Shown here one piece after another: positions 1 through 12,417 of a stretch of 64,000 bases of DNA. Location: contig NW_003314280.1 in the NCBI RefSeq assembly GCF_000143415.4, forward strand, positions 1,196,426-1,260,425, given 5' to 3'. This stretch comes from Selaginella moellendorffii. Lineage: Eukaryota; Streptophyta; Lycopodiopsida; Selaginellales; Selaginellaceae. The first letter of the stretch is position 1. Each line of letters begins with the position of its first letter. The translations under genes were made by a program, and so were the position numbers. Below the pieces are notes generated by a model, which was not told where the DNA came from, did not search any database, and saw nothing but the letters and a program-made list of their open reading frames with translations.

Positions 1-1100
1 CTTTCACAGCAGCTTTGTCCAGAAACCTTTGAGAAAAGTCAGTGTGAAAAAATAATAAATCGGAATACATGATAACTCTTACCGAAAGTTGGGAGAGTGT
101 GCTAGCTTCCTCGTCTCCGAGTCGTTGTCCTCGTGAAGCAAGGATTTGTCTTCAGGAACTTGGACTCTCCACTTCCGCCCGGCGGCAAGAAGCACTTGGG
201 CGACTCGTGTGAGCGGACTCATCCCTGGAGGCTGGTGCCTGTACAGCCTGGTTCCCGAGAAAAAGGAGCATATCGCTATCGCCATTGCCGCCGTCGGGAT
301 GCCAAAGCCCCATGCCCAGCTCACTTGGTCTTGGATGTAAACCAGAATGCTGCTCGACACGAGAGCGCCGATGTTGATGGAGAAGTAAAACCAGTTGAAA
401 AACGATGTCATCTGTTTCTTCTCCGCCGGATTCTTGTCGTCAAACTGGTCCGCTCCAAACGACGAGACGCACGGCTTGATTCCACCCGTCCCGAGCGCTA
501 TGAGATATAGTGAGCTGTAGAAGACTGCGAGCTGGCCCAGAGTTGCCGATGAGCATGACTGTTCGTGACAAGTTGGTCGTAGAGACGGTAGTGACGCTGA
601 AAGAGTGAGAAGTAGCATTCCCTTGCACAATCCGAAAGTCACTTCATAAGCTAGCTTGATAGCAATCTTACCAGGAAGTATACGCAAGAGAAAGCAGCGA
701 TCGTCCAGTATCTTCCAATGTAGGAGTCCGCGATAAAGGCGCCAATGAGCGGCGTGATGTAGCAAGTTCCCGACCAGTTGTTGACATTGGTAGCAGCGGT
801 TGCATTGTTCTGGTTGAGCTTCTTGGTCATGTACACCACCAGGTTAGTGCTGATGCCATAGTATGCCAGCCTCTCGCAGCATTCATTGCCTGAAGAAACG
901 TTAACACACAAACTTGAATCGAAAAAAAGAGCTCACCAAGTATGAATGGACAAGCTTTCCAGCCGCCAGTCTTCCTTTTCTCCGCACCCTTAAGGGATGA
1001 AAGGGAATCCTTTCTCTACAACACAAGATTAGAAGCATTAGCCAGTGAAAGCAACGAGTACCTGGAGCGCCGGCGCCTCCACGCTCTCGGGAGCTTCCAT
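1..1100 (-). CDS. NPF8/PTR2-type peptide transporter, C-terminal part outside window
   Basis: Proton-coupled oligopeptide transporter family member (NRT1/PTR, NPF), by family a plasma-membrane or tonoplast di/tripeptide symporter. Five exons are readable on the minus strand: about 1062-1100 (start [10 protein letters not shown]), 937-1015, 672-889, 83-622 and 1-26. The protein has the family ExxER proton-coupling motif ([11 protein letters not shown]), the [17 protein letters not shown] signature and the [10 protein letters not shown] segment of the POT family. Intron positions match those of the two other NPF genes nearby. The last visible exon begins FLDKAAV and continues beyond base 1, so roughly the C-terminal half is missing only because of the window edge. 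I chose the ATG at 1100 because it gives a short acidic N-terminus spliced in frame to the [13 protein letters not shown] exon. Substrate is not determined by sequence; nitrate or another solute remains possible. Confidence 0.9.
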
Positions 1101-1384
1101 GAGAACAATAACACACTTTTTAGCAAAGCCTAGAAATCTTATTTTAAGGGTTCTAAAACCAGTTTCGGTGCACCTGCAAATAACTTTGAAAACCACGTAG
1201 CATAATTGCATCAAACACAAAAAAAAGAAAAGCTTGCCAGTCACATTCGCGTCGCGTGATTGAACGAACTTGTTAACAGTCGTTTTCTTTGACAGCAAAG
1301 CGGGGAAAATGCCGCAAAGCGATTTAGACATAAAGTATCCTAGCCGTATCCGCGATCACTGCTCACAAAACAGACTGTTAGTAT

Positions 1385-3061
1385 TTATATGAACCGAGAA
1401 AGCTCACCGCACTTTGTTTGCTCCCCGTTTACTTGTTCAAGAGCTTTCGTTCGTACGTTGTGTGGAATAACAGACAAGCTGCTCAACCGTGCGCCTCCTT
1501 CTGTGCACCACGACTTCTGTCTCCTGAACTTTCGCAAAGGGTTCACAGTCCAAAACCAACTCAGTCTCATGGTAAGGAAGGAGAGAATCGAGCGGCAGAA
1601 AGCGAAGCAGTCGTCTTCGGTATCAGGTGATTTTTTCTCGATAAAACCATCTTCCACCATGAGTTTGCTGATAGACTTCCCTTCGCGAGGTAGGAACTTG
1701 GTCTGGAAAAAACACACATTATACACACAGAACGGATACGCTTCAGATAGTTCTCTTACCTCTACGGTTGAGAGATCGACCCCTCTGGTGCTTAACTCAT
1801 TGAGCAAACTGTTGAATTCTTCTTGCGTAGGAAGGTAGTGGCCGCTGTAACCCTCGATAGACTGATATAAACAGATGGTCATAGATAGATTTATGCATAG
1901 CAGAGCTTGAGTACCTTTAAAACTCCATCTGTGGCTCTCAGACGTCCGGCTGCTTTTACCGCTCCTCCGGCTAAAAAGCTCGAGTGCTGGAATTTTCCTC
2001 TTACCTTCTGTAAAGAAGAAATACAAAAGTGCAACTTACAAGAGCTTGCTTAAGAAAACCTCTTACCCGTCCAACGTAAAGCTTCCCATTCGTATCCATT
2101 ACGAAAATCCACTTGTCGCGTCCTTCGTCCGTATCAAGAGGTTTCCCACAGCTGGTGTATATCAATCTCCCGTCTTGAATCGTCACCTCGTACTCTTTCC
2201 TTTTTTTCTGTTGGTTTCATCAGTCTCAAGCGCCAAAGAATTGGAAAATTGCCATACATACTGGACTCAAGTAGCAAATTTGTTCTTTCATGAGAACTGT
2301 TCTAGGACACTCCTCAAGGTCCAGGTATCTCCCTTCCCCGGCATCTAGCCTGTACCGAAGCAACTTAGCATAAAGCTTTGTCAACTACAAAAACAAACGC
2401 AGCACCAGGTAAAAAAACGCTCCTTCGTCCCACTTCTTTCCCAGGCGTTGAAGTAGAAACGCAGATTGTGTCCATAACGGTGCTTCACATCAATCTGCGC
2501 AGAAACATCAGAAACTGACGATGGCGAGTGTGATCAATCCACAGCTGACTTACAGCTTCCAGCCAGTGTTGAAACGCGAGCTTCTTGGCCTTCTCGTCCT
2601 GGAAAAGTCCTCTTCCCACCTGCAGATCGCCCAGCTTTCTTGAAAAAACCGAAAACACTCGATGTTTGGATCGACCTTGGCGGCCTCTCTTCCAGCACGG
2701 ATCCACCGGTGAGGAGGATCATCTTGCGCTGTCTTCTTCGATAGGACGACGCCATTCACAACGTTCCACCTAATTGACAAGATGTGAGAAAAGAGAGAAT
2801 GGAAGAAAAAGAAAGAGCTATACCATCCATAGTCTTTGGCTAGGCACGCGCAGTCCGCGAGCTGGCGCCTGGTTCTGTAGCCACGATACATCTTTTGCAT
2901 CGCGATGGCGGCATCGTCCTGAGGTTTCTCTGCCAAGACAGAGAGCACAAGCTAAAACTCGAAATTTCTTTGCGGATGATCGATCGGTTAAGAAACACCG
3001 CACCGCAGCTCACAGCGGCGCTCTTTCGAACCGGAGCGCCTTCTAGCGCCGAGCAATCCAT
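1385..3061 (-). CDS. IQM family calmodulin-binding protein
   Basis: Plant IQM (IQ-motif-containing) protein; family members bind calmodulin, some without calcium. An IQ motif is visible in the second exon ([19 protein letters not shown], complement of about 2870-2915). Conserved IQM blocks follow in order: [84 protein letters not shown] and a final [11 protein letters not shown] count about nine exons separated by introns of about 40-80 bases with GT-AG ends. The start at 3061 ([10 protein letters not shown]) is the least certain point; the first intron must be removed to reach the IQ exon, and the N-terminus is shorter than in seed-plant IQMs. Stop is TAA at 1385-1387. Location is probably cytosolic or nuclear. 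Confidence 0.88.
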
Positions 3062-3452
3062 CCTAAAATTCGTCGATCTGCAAGGAAAATGCCGCTAAGC
3101 TTAGCGCAAGGGAGTCAAAGCAGCAAAGCAAGACCGATCGAAGCTTATCCACACCTGCGCGCGTGGCAGCGATCCAATCTCTCGAGCTTCCGCTCGCCCA
3201 AGCTCGCGCAACCCTAAACGAGACGCGCGCTCTCTCCTTTTTCCCCTTGGCTCTTCCGGACATCGCCGTACGACTAGATCTATCGCCTTTGCCAGGAAAT
3301 TGCCTCGAAGCTCGTCCTCCTTCCTTCTCGTTTAAAGTATGAGTATTTTTTGTTGGCTCGTGCAAGACTTTGACCGGATCCCCTCGTTGACTAAAGCTTG
3401 ACTTTCACTTTACACAGTCAAGCTTTCCTTTTACTTAGTCGCCAATCTTCTT
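3062..3452. other. Intergenic: IQM upstream region and NPF 3' end
   Basis: About 390 bases between the start of the IQM gene and the stop of the next NPF gene, both on the minus strand. It should hold the IQM promoter and 5' UTR. I see a short imperfect repeat ending in cttttacttagtcgcc near 3427-3467 but no coding frame with family resemblance. Confidence 0.5.
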
Positions 3453-5519
3453 TTACTTAGTCGCCTTATACTTGAAGCGATACGCGAATGGAAGATAGAA
3501 GAGAAAGTTGACGACGCTGAGCGCTGCCAAGAGCCAAAAGAAGTAGTCAATGTGGCCATGATTGAGGTTGTCGGCGATCCATCCGGGCTTCCCATCCCTC
3601 CGGGTGATCTTGGTGACGATGGTCACCAGCAAGCTCGAGAGGTAGTTCCCCAGCGCCACCGTCGCCAGCGACAGCGCCGAGCCCAAGCTCCGCATGGCGT
3701 CGGGCGACTGCTCGTAGAAGAACTCGAGCTGCCCGATGAAGGTGAACACCTCCGACGCCCCGATGATGAAGTACTGGGGGATTTGCCAGAAGATGCTGAG
3801 CTGCGCGTTGAGGAGCTTCGGGAAGTTCTTGTCGTCGGCATCCACCAGGCCTTTCTCCCTCGCGACTCGCAGACGCTGGATCTCCAGGACCGCCGCCACC
3901 ACCATGGAGAGCGTGGAGATGACGAGACCGATTCCCATTCTCTGGAGCTGCGTGAATCCCTGTGGGTGGCCGGTGTACCTGCGGACGAAGGGGACGAGCA
4001 GCCGGTCGTAGATCGGGACCCAGATCAACACGCTGAGCGTGTCAAACATGGAGAGCGATGCCGACGGGACCTTGAAGGTGCCGAGGATGTAGTCCATCTT
4101 GAGGCCTTGCACCACGAACAGCGTCGACATCTGAGCGTAGACTGTGGAGAAGACGATGGCGCTGGCCCAGATAGGAACGATTCGTAGCAGGATCTTCACT
4201 TCCTCGACTTGAGTGACCGTGCAAAGGTTCCACGTTGTCGTCGGTCTTGACCTGTCCTCGACCGCTGCCTTGTCCAGGAAACTTTCAAAAGCGAAAGGCA
4301 CAAGAACTTAGAACGAAGCGAAGCCCGAAAAAATATGTAAGGAGCACTTCTTCACCTGTATTCTGCTGTGTGCTGGATTTTTCGGCTCCCTTCGATGGCG
4401 GACGCCTTCTCGTCGACCTCGTAGAGCATGGTCTCGTCGGCTGGAAGACGTAGCCTCCAGTTCCGGATGGCTGCGACGATAACTTGAGCGATCCGAGTGA
4501 GCGGACTGCCTCCTGGTTTCTGGTGCCTGTACTTCTTGGACCCGGTGAAGAAGCTCACAATGGCTATTCCCATTGCTGCTGCCGGTATGCCAAATCCCCA
4601 GGCCCAGTTGACGCTTTGCTGGATGTAAACGAGAAAGGTGCTGGCGATCATGGCACCGACGTTGATCGAGAAGTAGAACCAGTTGAAGAAGACAGTCTTA
4701 TACTTCTTCTCCGAGGGGTCTTCGTCGTCAAACTGGTCTGCTCCAAAGGATGAAACGCAAGGCTTGATTCCACCAGTGCCCAGCGCTACCAGATAGAGAG
4801 CCAGATAGAATGATCCGATCTGACCAGGCGAGGCCCCAGGACAAACGTCCCCCACACAAGATGGTGGTTTTAACGATGGAACTGACGCTGATAACGTGAG
4901 CAGAACCATTCCCTGTAAGACAAACAAACTTTTAGCTGCGAAGCTATGAAAGTCGAGAAAGAAGAACTTACCACAAAGTATACAGAAGAGAAGGCAGCGA
5001 TCGTCCAGTAGCGACCGAGGTAGGCATCGGCCAAGAAAGCTCCTATGAGAGGTGTGATGTAAGCAGTTCCAGACCAGTTCGTCACATTGGTCGATGCAGT
5101 CGCGTTGTGCTGATGGAGTTTGTCGGTCAGAAACACCACCAAGTTCATGGAAATTCCATAGTAGGCAAGCCTCTCACAGCATTCGTTTCCTGTTCAAGGC
5201 AAGATCAAGCAAGATATCAGAAAGTTTCGTTTTTTTGTTGCTCACCCAAGATATAAGGACACGCTTTCCAGCCGCCGGTAGTTCTCCTATCAGCAGGATT
5301 GTGCTTCCAATCCACAGTGCCGTCCTTTGTGATGAAGCTCTCTTTCTCCAGATCTTCGCCATTTTCAAGATCCTTACAAAATCGAAAGCATCAGTGTGTA
5401 AGTTGTAAGTCTTCCATTCTCCTAAGTTTCTTCCAAGAGAAATTCCTCACCTTGGTTGATGGGGGCAGGAGCCCAGCAGTGCTAGCGTCGGCGACGGTGC
5501 TCTCCTCCATGGCTCCCAT
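3453..5519 (-). CDS. NPF8/PTR2-type peptide transporter
   Basis: Complete NPF (POT/PTR) transporter in five exons: about 5450-5519 (start [13 protein letters not shown]), 5246-5371, 4971-5189, 4352-4920 and 3453-4288. It carries ExxER ([11 protein letters not shown]), [46 protein letters not shown] and the C-terminal [13 protein letters not shown] block, all close to Arabidopsis PTR2/NPF8 proteins. Twelve membrane segments are expected for the family. A second in-frame ATG lies three codons in (5510); either could be used. It is a paralogue of the genes at 1-1100 and 7783-9834 with the same exon boundaries, so the three are a local duplication family. Predicted role is H+-driven di/tripeptide uptake; substrate unproven. 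Confidence 0.93.
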
Positions 5520-6280
5520 CCCTTTCCCCTCACACAGGAAGAATTTGGAACTTTCAAGGGAACTTTAGAACCAGAGTTCCCAGCTTCGATTCTGGTCTAA
5601 AGTTTCCTCGATCGCTCATCTGGCGAACCGGACGAGCCATTTGTCGCCGTATAGCGTGGAGATGCGTCTTTTAATCCTTTCCTGTGGCTCCAATAGTCCA
5701 AAAGTCCTCTCCCGGGACCAGACTCCGGAGTCTCGGTCACGACATTGGCGCCCTTCGATCGATCCAGAGTGGAATCGATACATTGGCGTACCTCACAGCC
5801 GGCTCGATCACGCAATGCGCACGGAATCCAACCCCCTCTCCTAAAGCCCTAGACTCGCCCGTACAGCGCGTACGGGCAATGAGGTTTTGGTAAAGTGTTT
5901 CGAACCTTCGATGCCGGGGAAATATCGCCATGTTGAGCGTAGTTGCTCCGCGCGATTGGGTCCTGCTGCCCTATTTTGGTTCCTCCAAGATTGACGCAGG
6001 GGTTTGGTCGATCCGGGGCGCGATAATCTCTCTCAGGTATGGGGGCTTGCTCCTCTCGTCTTCTCGGCTGGGTAATCCCTACTGCTAGCTGCATTTGTCG
6101 AGAGAGCACGGAGGAAGATCTACTTCTTCTACTTCCACAGTGAGGATTCTAGAATCTAGATCTCTGGCGTAGTTCTTTGGGATCTGCGCAGTTGGAAATT
6201 TCCAGTCGCAATCCAAGATTTTTTAGATTTTCGCCGCATTCATCTTCACTTATCCACTTCTTTCCTTTGCAGCTATTTTT
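5520..6280. other. Divergent intergenic region
   Basis: About 760 bases between the leftward NPF gene and the rightward gene starting at 6281. It must contain both promoters and 5' leaders. I found no conserved coding frame, tRNA or repeat. A possible leader intron before 6281 cannot be judged from sequence alone. Confidence 0.5.
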
Positions 6281-7696
6281 ATGGACGAGAAGCAAAGATT
6301 GGATATAGACAGCATCCAGTTGGATGATCCTAGCGACTGCTGCGACACGCCACCCGTCTCCCCCTCTGCCAAGGACCGGCGAAAGAAGAAGAAGAAGAAG
6401 AACAAGAGTTACTACAGCAATCCGGCCAGCATCCAAGCGTTTGATGAAGGCCGGCAGCAGAAGCTCGCCGAGGAGAAATCCCGGCAGCTCCACAAACCAT
6501 CTACATTTGCAAGCTCCGAGCCGTGCGCAATCCCGCTGCGAACTTCCAAAGCTTTTGAGTATGAGGATGCTCACGCTTTGGATAGCTCACCATCGTCGCC
6601 ATATCCGCTCTCGAGCTCGTGTCCGGTACGTTGTAGCTCTTTCGTGTTCTCTTGTTTGTGTTCTTAACTATGATGCTCGCTTTTCCTTTTTCCAGTTGTT
6701 TTCGCTGCGATCCGCATTGCGTGGAGGCCATGAAGGCCTGGGTTTGGGACCGAGGCCTAAGCTACACGTAAAGTGGGCCGTCGACGTTCGTGATCCGCCC
6801 AAGAGCAGCGTCTCCCACACACTCAATCGCCACAACAGCTCGAGAAAGAAACGGTCCAAGTCCAAGACAAAAACCAAGTTCGTTTTTGTTTTGCTAGTTT
6901 TCTTCTCTCTTTTCTTTGCTGACAAAAGGTGCAATACTTTACAGGTCTGGAGGCTTAAAACCATTGAACAGTGGCTCAATGATGGAGGGCCAAGAAGTCG
7001 TCCCTTGCGCTCCTGATAGCCCTGTTTCAGAGGACGAAACGGTTGGCCAAAAGCCTGGCCTTACCGGCGGACTGTTTCCTCCCAGAAACCTTACTTTCAC
7101 GCTTGATGAACTTCACTCAAACTTGGCATGGTCATCAGCCAAAAGCTTCTTTGCCTCTATGGAGGTGGCCATGCAACACATGCTTCTGGCTTCTAGTTTC
7201 ATCGAACAGGTACTCAGTTCTTTCGCGCGTCCACTCTTGTTACCAGCTTGCTACCGCAGGGAAATATTGCCGGTGCTTTGATCGAGTACAAGGCCGCAGC
7301 CAACGTCTTCAGGTAAATCGAAAGCTCTTATCACGCAAAAAAGTAGTGAATCTATCACACAGATTGGCCAAGCTCGACTCCGAGACTGAAGGCCGCAGCG
7401 AGTGTAGAACCGCGGCAGTCAGGGGCCAAGTTCTCGCCTGGATCGCCATGGCGACGCTCTACAGCGCGAGCGGTCAGAGCCTCAAGGGGCAAAAATGCCA
7501 CAACTTGGCACTGGAGGCGTGCCAGGAGGTGGGAATGAGCTACAAGGATAGCATCCAGTGCGTTGAGAACTTCCCGGCCGCGCACCAATTCAAAGGAAAT
7601 GGTGGAAGCAATCACTGCAGCCTCGCGGCGGCGCTATCGTCGGCCTCGAGCGCCTGTGAAGCGTCAAGAACAGAGAAGACGAGTGTTTGTATATAA
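6281..7696 (+). CDS. Conserved plant protein of unknown function (Lys-rich, KWAVDVRDPP motif)
   Basis: Five exons: about 6281-6626, 6697-6876, 6945-7208, 7260-7310 and 7364-7696, joined by short GT-AG introns. The N-terminal part is charged with a run of lysines (KKKKKKNK) and Ser/Pro-rich stretches. A central KWAVDVRDPPKSSVSHT block resembles a motif I associate with a plant-only family of unannotated, probably nuclear proteins. The C-terminal part is alpha-helical in appearance (GNIAGALIEYKAAANVF; RGQVLAWIAMATLYSASG). No enzyme signature or membrane segment is visible. The ATG chosen is the first in a frame that stays open through all exons. Function unknown. Confidence 0.75.
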
Positions 7697-7782
7697 GTTT
7701 TTTCCTCTAACGTAAGGTGTCCTTACACGCAAAGCTCCTTCCTATTTTTCCAAGATATTTAGGGCTTGGAGCTCGCGAAGCT

Positions 7783-9834
7783 ATGGCGCCGGTCGATTCG
7801 TGCACGACGCCATTGCTCCAGGACGGCCAGACTACTGAAGCGCCGGTAAGTTCTTGGCTGGAATTTCTTTCTTGATCTGAGAGCGAGCGCTTGTTGTTGT
7901 GGAATCGTCAGCTCGAGGATCCCAAGCAGAGCTCCAGCTCGCGGCAGAACGTTTGCGAGGACGACGATGTCGATGGGACGTATTACACGGGCGATGGATC
8001 CGTGGATTCGTCCGGGCGCCGCTCGATCAGGGCCAAGACCGGCGGCTGGAAGGCCTGCCCTTTCATTCTAGGTGGAGATTGGCATACGTTGTGATCGCTT
8101 TCTCACTTTCTCGCAGGGAACGAATTTTGCGAGCGATTGGCGTACTATGGCATCAACACGAACCTGGTCGTGTATTTGACAACGGTGTTGCATCAAGGCA
8201 ATGCCGCCGCTGCTAAATCCGTCACTGCTTGGTCTGGCACTTGCTACCTCACGACCTTCATTGGTGCGTTTCTCGCGGATTCGTATTGGGGACGCTACTG
8301 GACCATAGGAATTCTCTCCATTTTCTATGCAATCGTAAGCAACTGTTCTTTGTTCTTTTCCTGGTTTCGTCTCTAACTTGTTTTGGCTCTCGCAGGGGAT
8401 GATTCTTCTCACTCTGTCAGCCTCCTTGCCCTCGCTGAAACCGTCCGTTTGTCCTCTCGACAACACCCCCTGCGAGAGTGCCACTCCGGGGCAAATGGCG
8501 TTCTTCTACACCGCCCTGTACCTCATCGCTTTCGGGACCGGTGGCATCAAGCCCTGTGTGTCCTCTTTCGGAGCTGACCAGTTCGACACTGGAGATCCCA
8601 CCGAGAGAGCACACATGACGTCGTTTTTCAACTGGTTCTACTTCTCCATCAACGTTGGAGCTCTTATCGCCAGCAGCGTGATCGTGTACATACAGGTGAA
8701 CGTCGGATGGGGAATCGGATTCGCAATACCTGCAGTCACGATGCTGGTGGCCATATGCACTTTCTTCTTCGGGACGCCGCTGTATAGGAACCAAAAGCCC
8801 GGTGGAAGCTCACTCACTCGTATCGCCCAAGTCATAGTTGCTGCCATCGCGAAGTCCCGAGTACAAGTCCCGGCGGACGAGCGGCTTCTTTACGAGGTGC
8901 CGGACAAGGAATCGGCCATCCAAGGAAGCAGGAAGATCGAACACACTGACGAGCTCACGTAAGATCTTTGCTAGTTTTGTTCGCTGATTAGTTTCGCTTT
9001 GAATCCACCAGGTGTTTGGACAAAGCAGCGACACAAACAGCTCCTGACTTAGAAAACCGACCAAGTCCTTGGCGCTTATGCACAGTCACTCAGGTCGAGG
9101 AAGTAAAGATCTTTGTCCGGATGCTCCCAATATGGGCGAGCACGATTGTCTTCTTCACGGTCTACTCGCAGATGTCCACCTTCTTCGTGGAGCAGGGCCA
9201 GAGAATGGATCCCAAACTGGGTCCAAAGTTTAACATCCCGGCAGCATCGCTCACCGTCTTCGACACGCTCACCATCATCGTCTGCGTGCCACTCTACGAC
9301 TGGTTCCTGGTGCCGCTGGTCCGAAAGTTCACGGGCCACCCGCAGGGATTCACCCAGATCCAGAGGATGGGAATCGGCCTCGTTCTCGCCACTGCTTCGA
9401 TGCTGGTAGCGGCGGTGGTGGAAGTGAAGAGGCTCCAGCTCGCGGCCGAGTTTGATCTCCTGGACAACGTCACGGATCCGGTCCCGATGAGCATTCTCTG
9501 GCAGATACCGCAGTACTTCCTCATCGGTGCCTCGGAAATTTTCACGGCCATTGGGCAGCTCGAGTTCTTCTACGATCAGGCACCCGACGCGATGAGGAGC
9601 TTGGCGAGCGCGCTGGCGCTCAGCACGACGGCGCTGGGGAACTACTTGAGCAGCTTCTTGGTGGCGGTGATCTCTGCAACGAGTTCTTCCGGGAGTTCCG
9701 GGTGGATCCCAAACAATCTAAATCGCGGCCACCTGGATTACTTCTTTTTGGTGGTGGCGGCGCTCAGCGCTCTCAATGGGCTCTTCTTCTGGGCATGCTC
9801 GAGAGGCTATCGATACAAGAAAGTTACCGTGTAA
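7783..9834 (+). CDS. NPF8/PTR2-type peptide transporter
   Basis: Complete third NPF gene, opposite in orientation to the other two. Exons: about 7783-7845 ([13 protein letters not shown]), 7912-8072, 8118-8335, 8396-8958 and 9012-9834. Key motifs: ExxER ([11 protein letters not shown]), [57 protein letters not shown] and [14 protein letters not shown]. The N-terminal exon contains the [10 protein letters not shown] block typical of the PTR2/NPF8 N-terminus. Stop TAA at 9832-9834, only about 108 bases upstream of the FIGL1 start. Predicted to be an H+-coupled di/tripeptide symporter of the plasma membrane or tonoplast; an altered substrate is possible. Confidence 0.94.
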
Positions 9835-9941
9835 ATATTTTACATTGGACTAATGTAACTTCTCGAGAAGAGTTAAATACTTCACTTTTAATTTCAACTC
9901 AATTCATGGTTTTCGCGCGCATTTTCTAGGGTTTATGGGCT

Positions 9942-12272
9942 ATGGCGGGCGAGGAGGGGGAAATAAGAGAATCGTGGAAGCAGGCGCTGGATCGCAAGCT
10001 CGGGCGGCTGCATTCTTTGCTGTTTGGGGTGGAGGCCGCGATCAAGGCGGAGGAATGGGAGAAGGCGCTGGGTCTGGGGCTTTGTCTGCTGGGATTTCTC
10101 GAGAGCGAGACGAGGACGAGAGAGGATGCGGTGTACACTGCTCCAATAAAGAGGCATGTCCAGGATCTGATCGATGCGGCCAGGGACAAATTCTACCAAG
10201 GTTTTGAGAGGTAAGTCGATTTTGGCCATGAAATCTAGCTTACGTAGTGATTTGGTTGAAGAAATGCGCTCGCACAGGCAGCTCGATCTAGCGGCGCAGT
10301 TTTTGGGGGAGGCCAGCACCGTGTAGACGTCGCAGGGATTAGAAGCTCTCCACTTTACAAACCATTTTGTGGTGACAGCATCGTGAGTGATCTTTGCAGA
10401 ATTTTTTATTTTTTCTTTCTCTCGTGGTTTTGACAATCTGAACTTACAGGAACCAATGGATATTGATCGCATAGACGTCAGCCCGGGAGAGAGCAAGAAG
10501 CGCGGAAGAGTCGTGTGTGAGCCGCCAAAGGAAGATATGATAAGGAACAAGTCTGTCGTTGTAGAGAAGCAAAATCCTGTGGAGAGTTCAGGAGGATTTG
10601 TCACAGCAAAGCAAAAATGGGTAAGCATTTTGAACTTTTTGACAGTTCTCCGCAGAAATTTCTTTCCTCAGGCACTTGACTCCAAGAAAACTGGATCAGC
10701 ATCGTGTCCAGCACCTACAGGGACCAACACCACCGCTAAGACTCTGGGCCGCCGGAATGTTCGAAGTTCTTTTACACCACCTCTTCGCTCCAATGGGGGA
10801 GGAACAACCACGCAGAATTCGGATGCTGCCATCTCCGAGTCGACCACCAAATGGTACGTTCTCATGTCCATTTGGTTTAGTTTCTCAACGGTGTCATGTT
10901 AGCTTGGAACTTCTCTCTGGTCCTGATGGCGAGCTGCCTGACAAATTGCGCAATCTGGAACCTCGCCTGCTTGAGCACATAAGCAACGAAATAATGGAAA
11001 GGGATTCAAACGTTCGCTGGGATGACATAGGTAGCGCTTTTTCTCACTCATTAGTTTGTGTTGTAACTTCAATTTTTTGCAAACAGCTGGACTGGATCAT
11101 GCTAAAAAGAGTGTCACAGAAATGGTGATTTGGCCTCTTTTACGCCCGGACATTTTCCATGGCTGCCGCTCGCCAGGAAAAGGACTCCTCCTTTTTGGCC
11201 CCCCTGTAAGTGTATATATTGAGCGCATTGATGAAGCAACTCAAGAATGTGACAGGGAACAGGCAAGACAATGATAGGAAAAGCGATCGCTGGCGAATCA
11301 AAAGCTACATTCTTTTCAATATCAGCAAGCTCGCTAACTAGCAAATGGGTAACTTTGATTTTCTTCCTAGCACATGCTAATTTTTCTGCTCAGAGTTGCA
11401 GATTGGTGAAGGCGAGAAGCTTGTCCGGGCTTTGTTTGGTGTAGCCAGTTGTCGCACACCAGCGGTGATATTCATCGACGAAGTGGACTCGCTCCTATCT
11501 CAGGTATCGTCGACAATCTGAACATCTCGGTCGATATTTACGTTTTTTAAAACCAGAGGAAATCAGAGGGAGAGCATGAATCAAGCCGAAGGATAAAGAC
11601 GCAGTTTCTCATCGAGATGGAAGGTATTGGAAGTGGTAACGAGCAGCTTCTTCTTATAGGTAAGCCAGGGACTGATCGATGGATTGTAGAGTTCGACAGA
11701 AATGTTTCAGGTGCTACAAACAGGCCTCAAGAGCTTGATGAAGCAGCTCGCCGTCGTTTCTCGAAGAGGCTATACATACCACTTCCTTCTGCTGGTACTT
11801 CATTCTCGCCTCACATTATGCTTGACTATGCTTCCCATGCAGAGGCTCGAGGATGGATTGTTCGTAACCTCTTGCAAAAGGATGGTCTGTTTTGTATGTC
11901 CAGCAGCGACATGGACGAAATATGCTCAATGACGGAGGGTACATACAGACACCAGCTTTCATAACCGGAATCAAGTTCGTCCTTTTGCTGCTTCCAGGCT
12001 ATTCCGGTTCTGACATGAACAACCTCGTCAAAGAAGCATCCATGTATCCTCTCCGCGAGGCGCTCAAAGCGGGGAAAGACATTGGCAAGATTAGCACCGA
12101 AGAAATGCGAGCTATTGGGCTACAGGTAAGCAAAAGCTTCCACTCTACGTACTCTTAATCTCCTTTGCAGGACTTCAGGGCCGCTCTTCAAGAAGTAAAG
12201 CCTTCAGTCTCGAAATGCGAGCTGGGTGCCTACGAGGATTGGAACTCTCAGTTTGGAAGCCTGTGCTTGTGA
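9942..12272 (+). CDS. FIGL1: FIGL1, fidgetin-like-1 AAA ATPase
   Basis: AAA-family ATPase of the fidgetin/FIGNL1 group; in Arabidopsis FIGL1 limits meiotic crossover and acts on RAD51/DMC1 filaments. The ATPase core is split over many short exons: [18 protein letters not shown] joined to GTGKTMIGK (Walker A split by an intron at about 11208-11261), [13 protein letters not shown] (Walker B), [37 protein letters not shown] (sensor and Arg-finger region), [14 protein letters not shown] and a Vps4-like end ...[16 protein letters not shown]. The N-terminal half is poorly conserved; it has a candidate short motif RSSFTPPLR near 10770 that may correspond to the RAD51-binding region (inference). The exon-2/3 junction near 10310-10450 is uncertain because the simple reading of exon 2 reaches a TAG. 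Confidence 0.92.
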
Positions 12273-12417
12273 CGAACAAGGAGCGAGCGAGGAGCGGCAT
12301 CACTAGAAGATTAAAGAGTTATGGTACGTGCTTCAACAAGCGTCCAGCTTATTTCATCGTTATCGTGCGAACGCTCCAGGGAGGAAGGATGGACAGGCCG
12401 GGGCTGGTTGAGGCTCG

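Noticed and set aside
5600-6110. Several small frames on both strands between the NPF gene and the 6281 gene
   Set aside because: No initiation context, family motif or splice support; they lie in a divergent promoter region.
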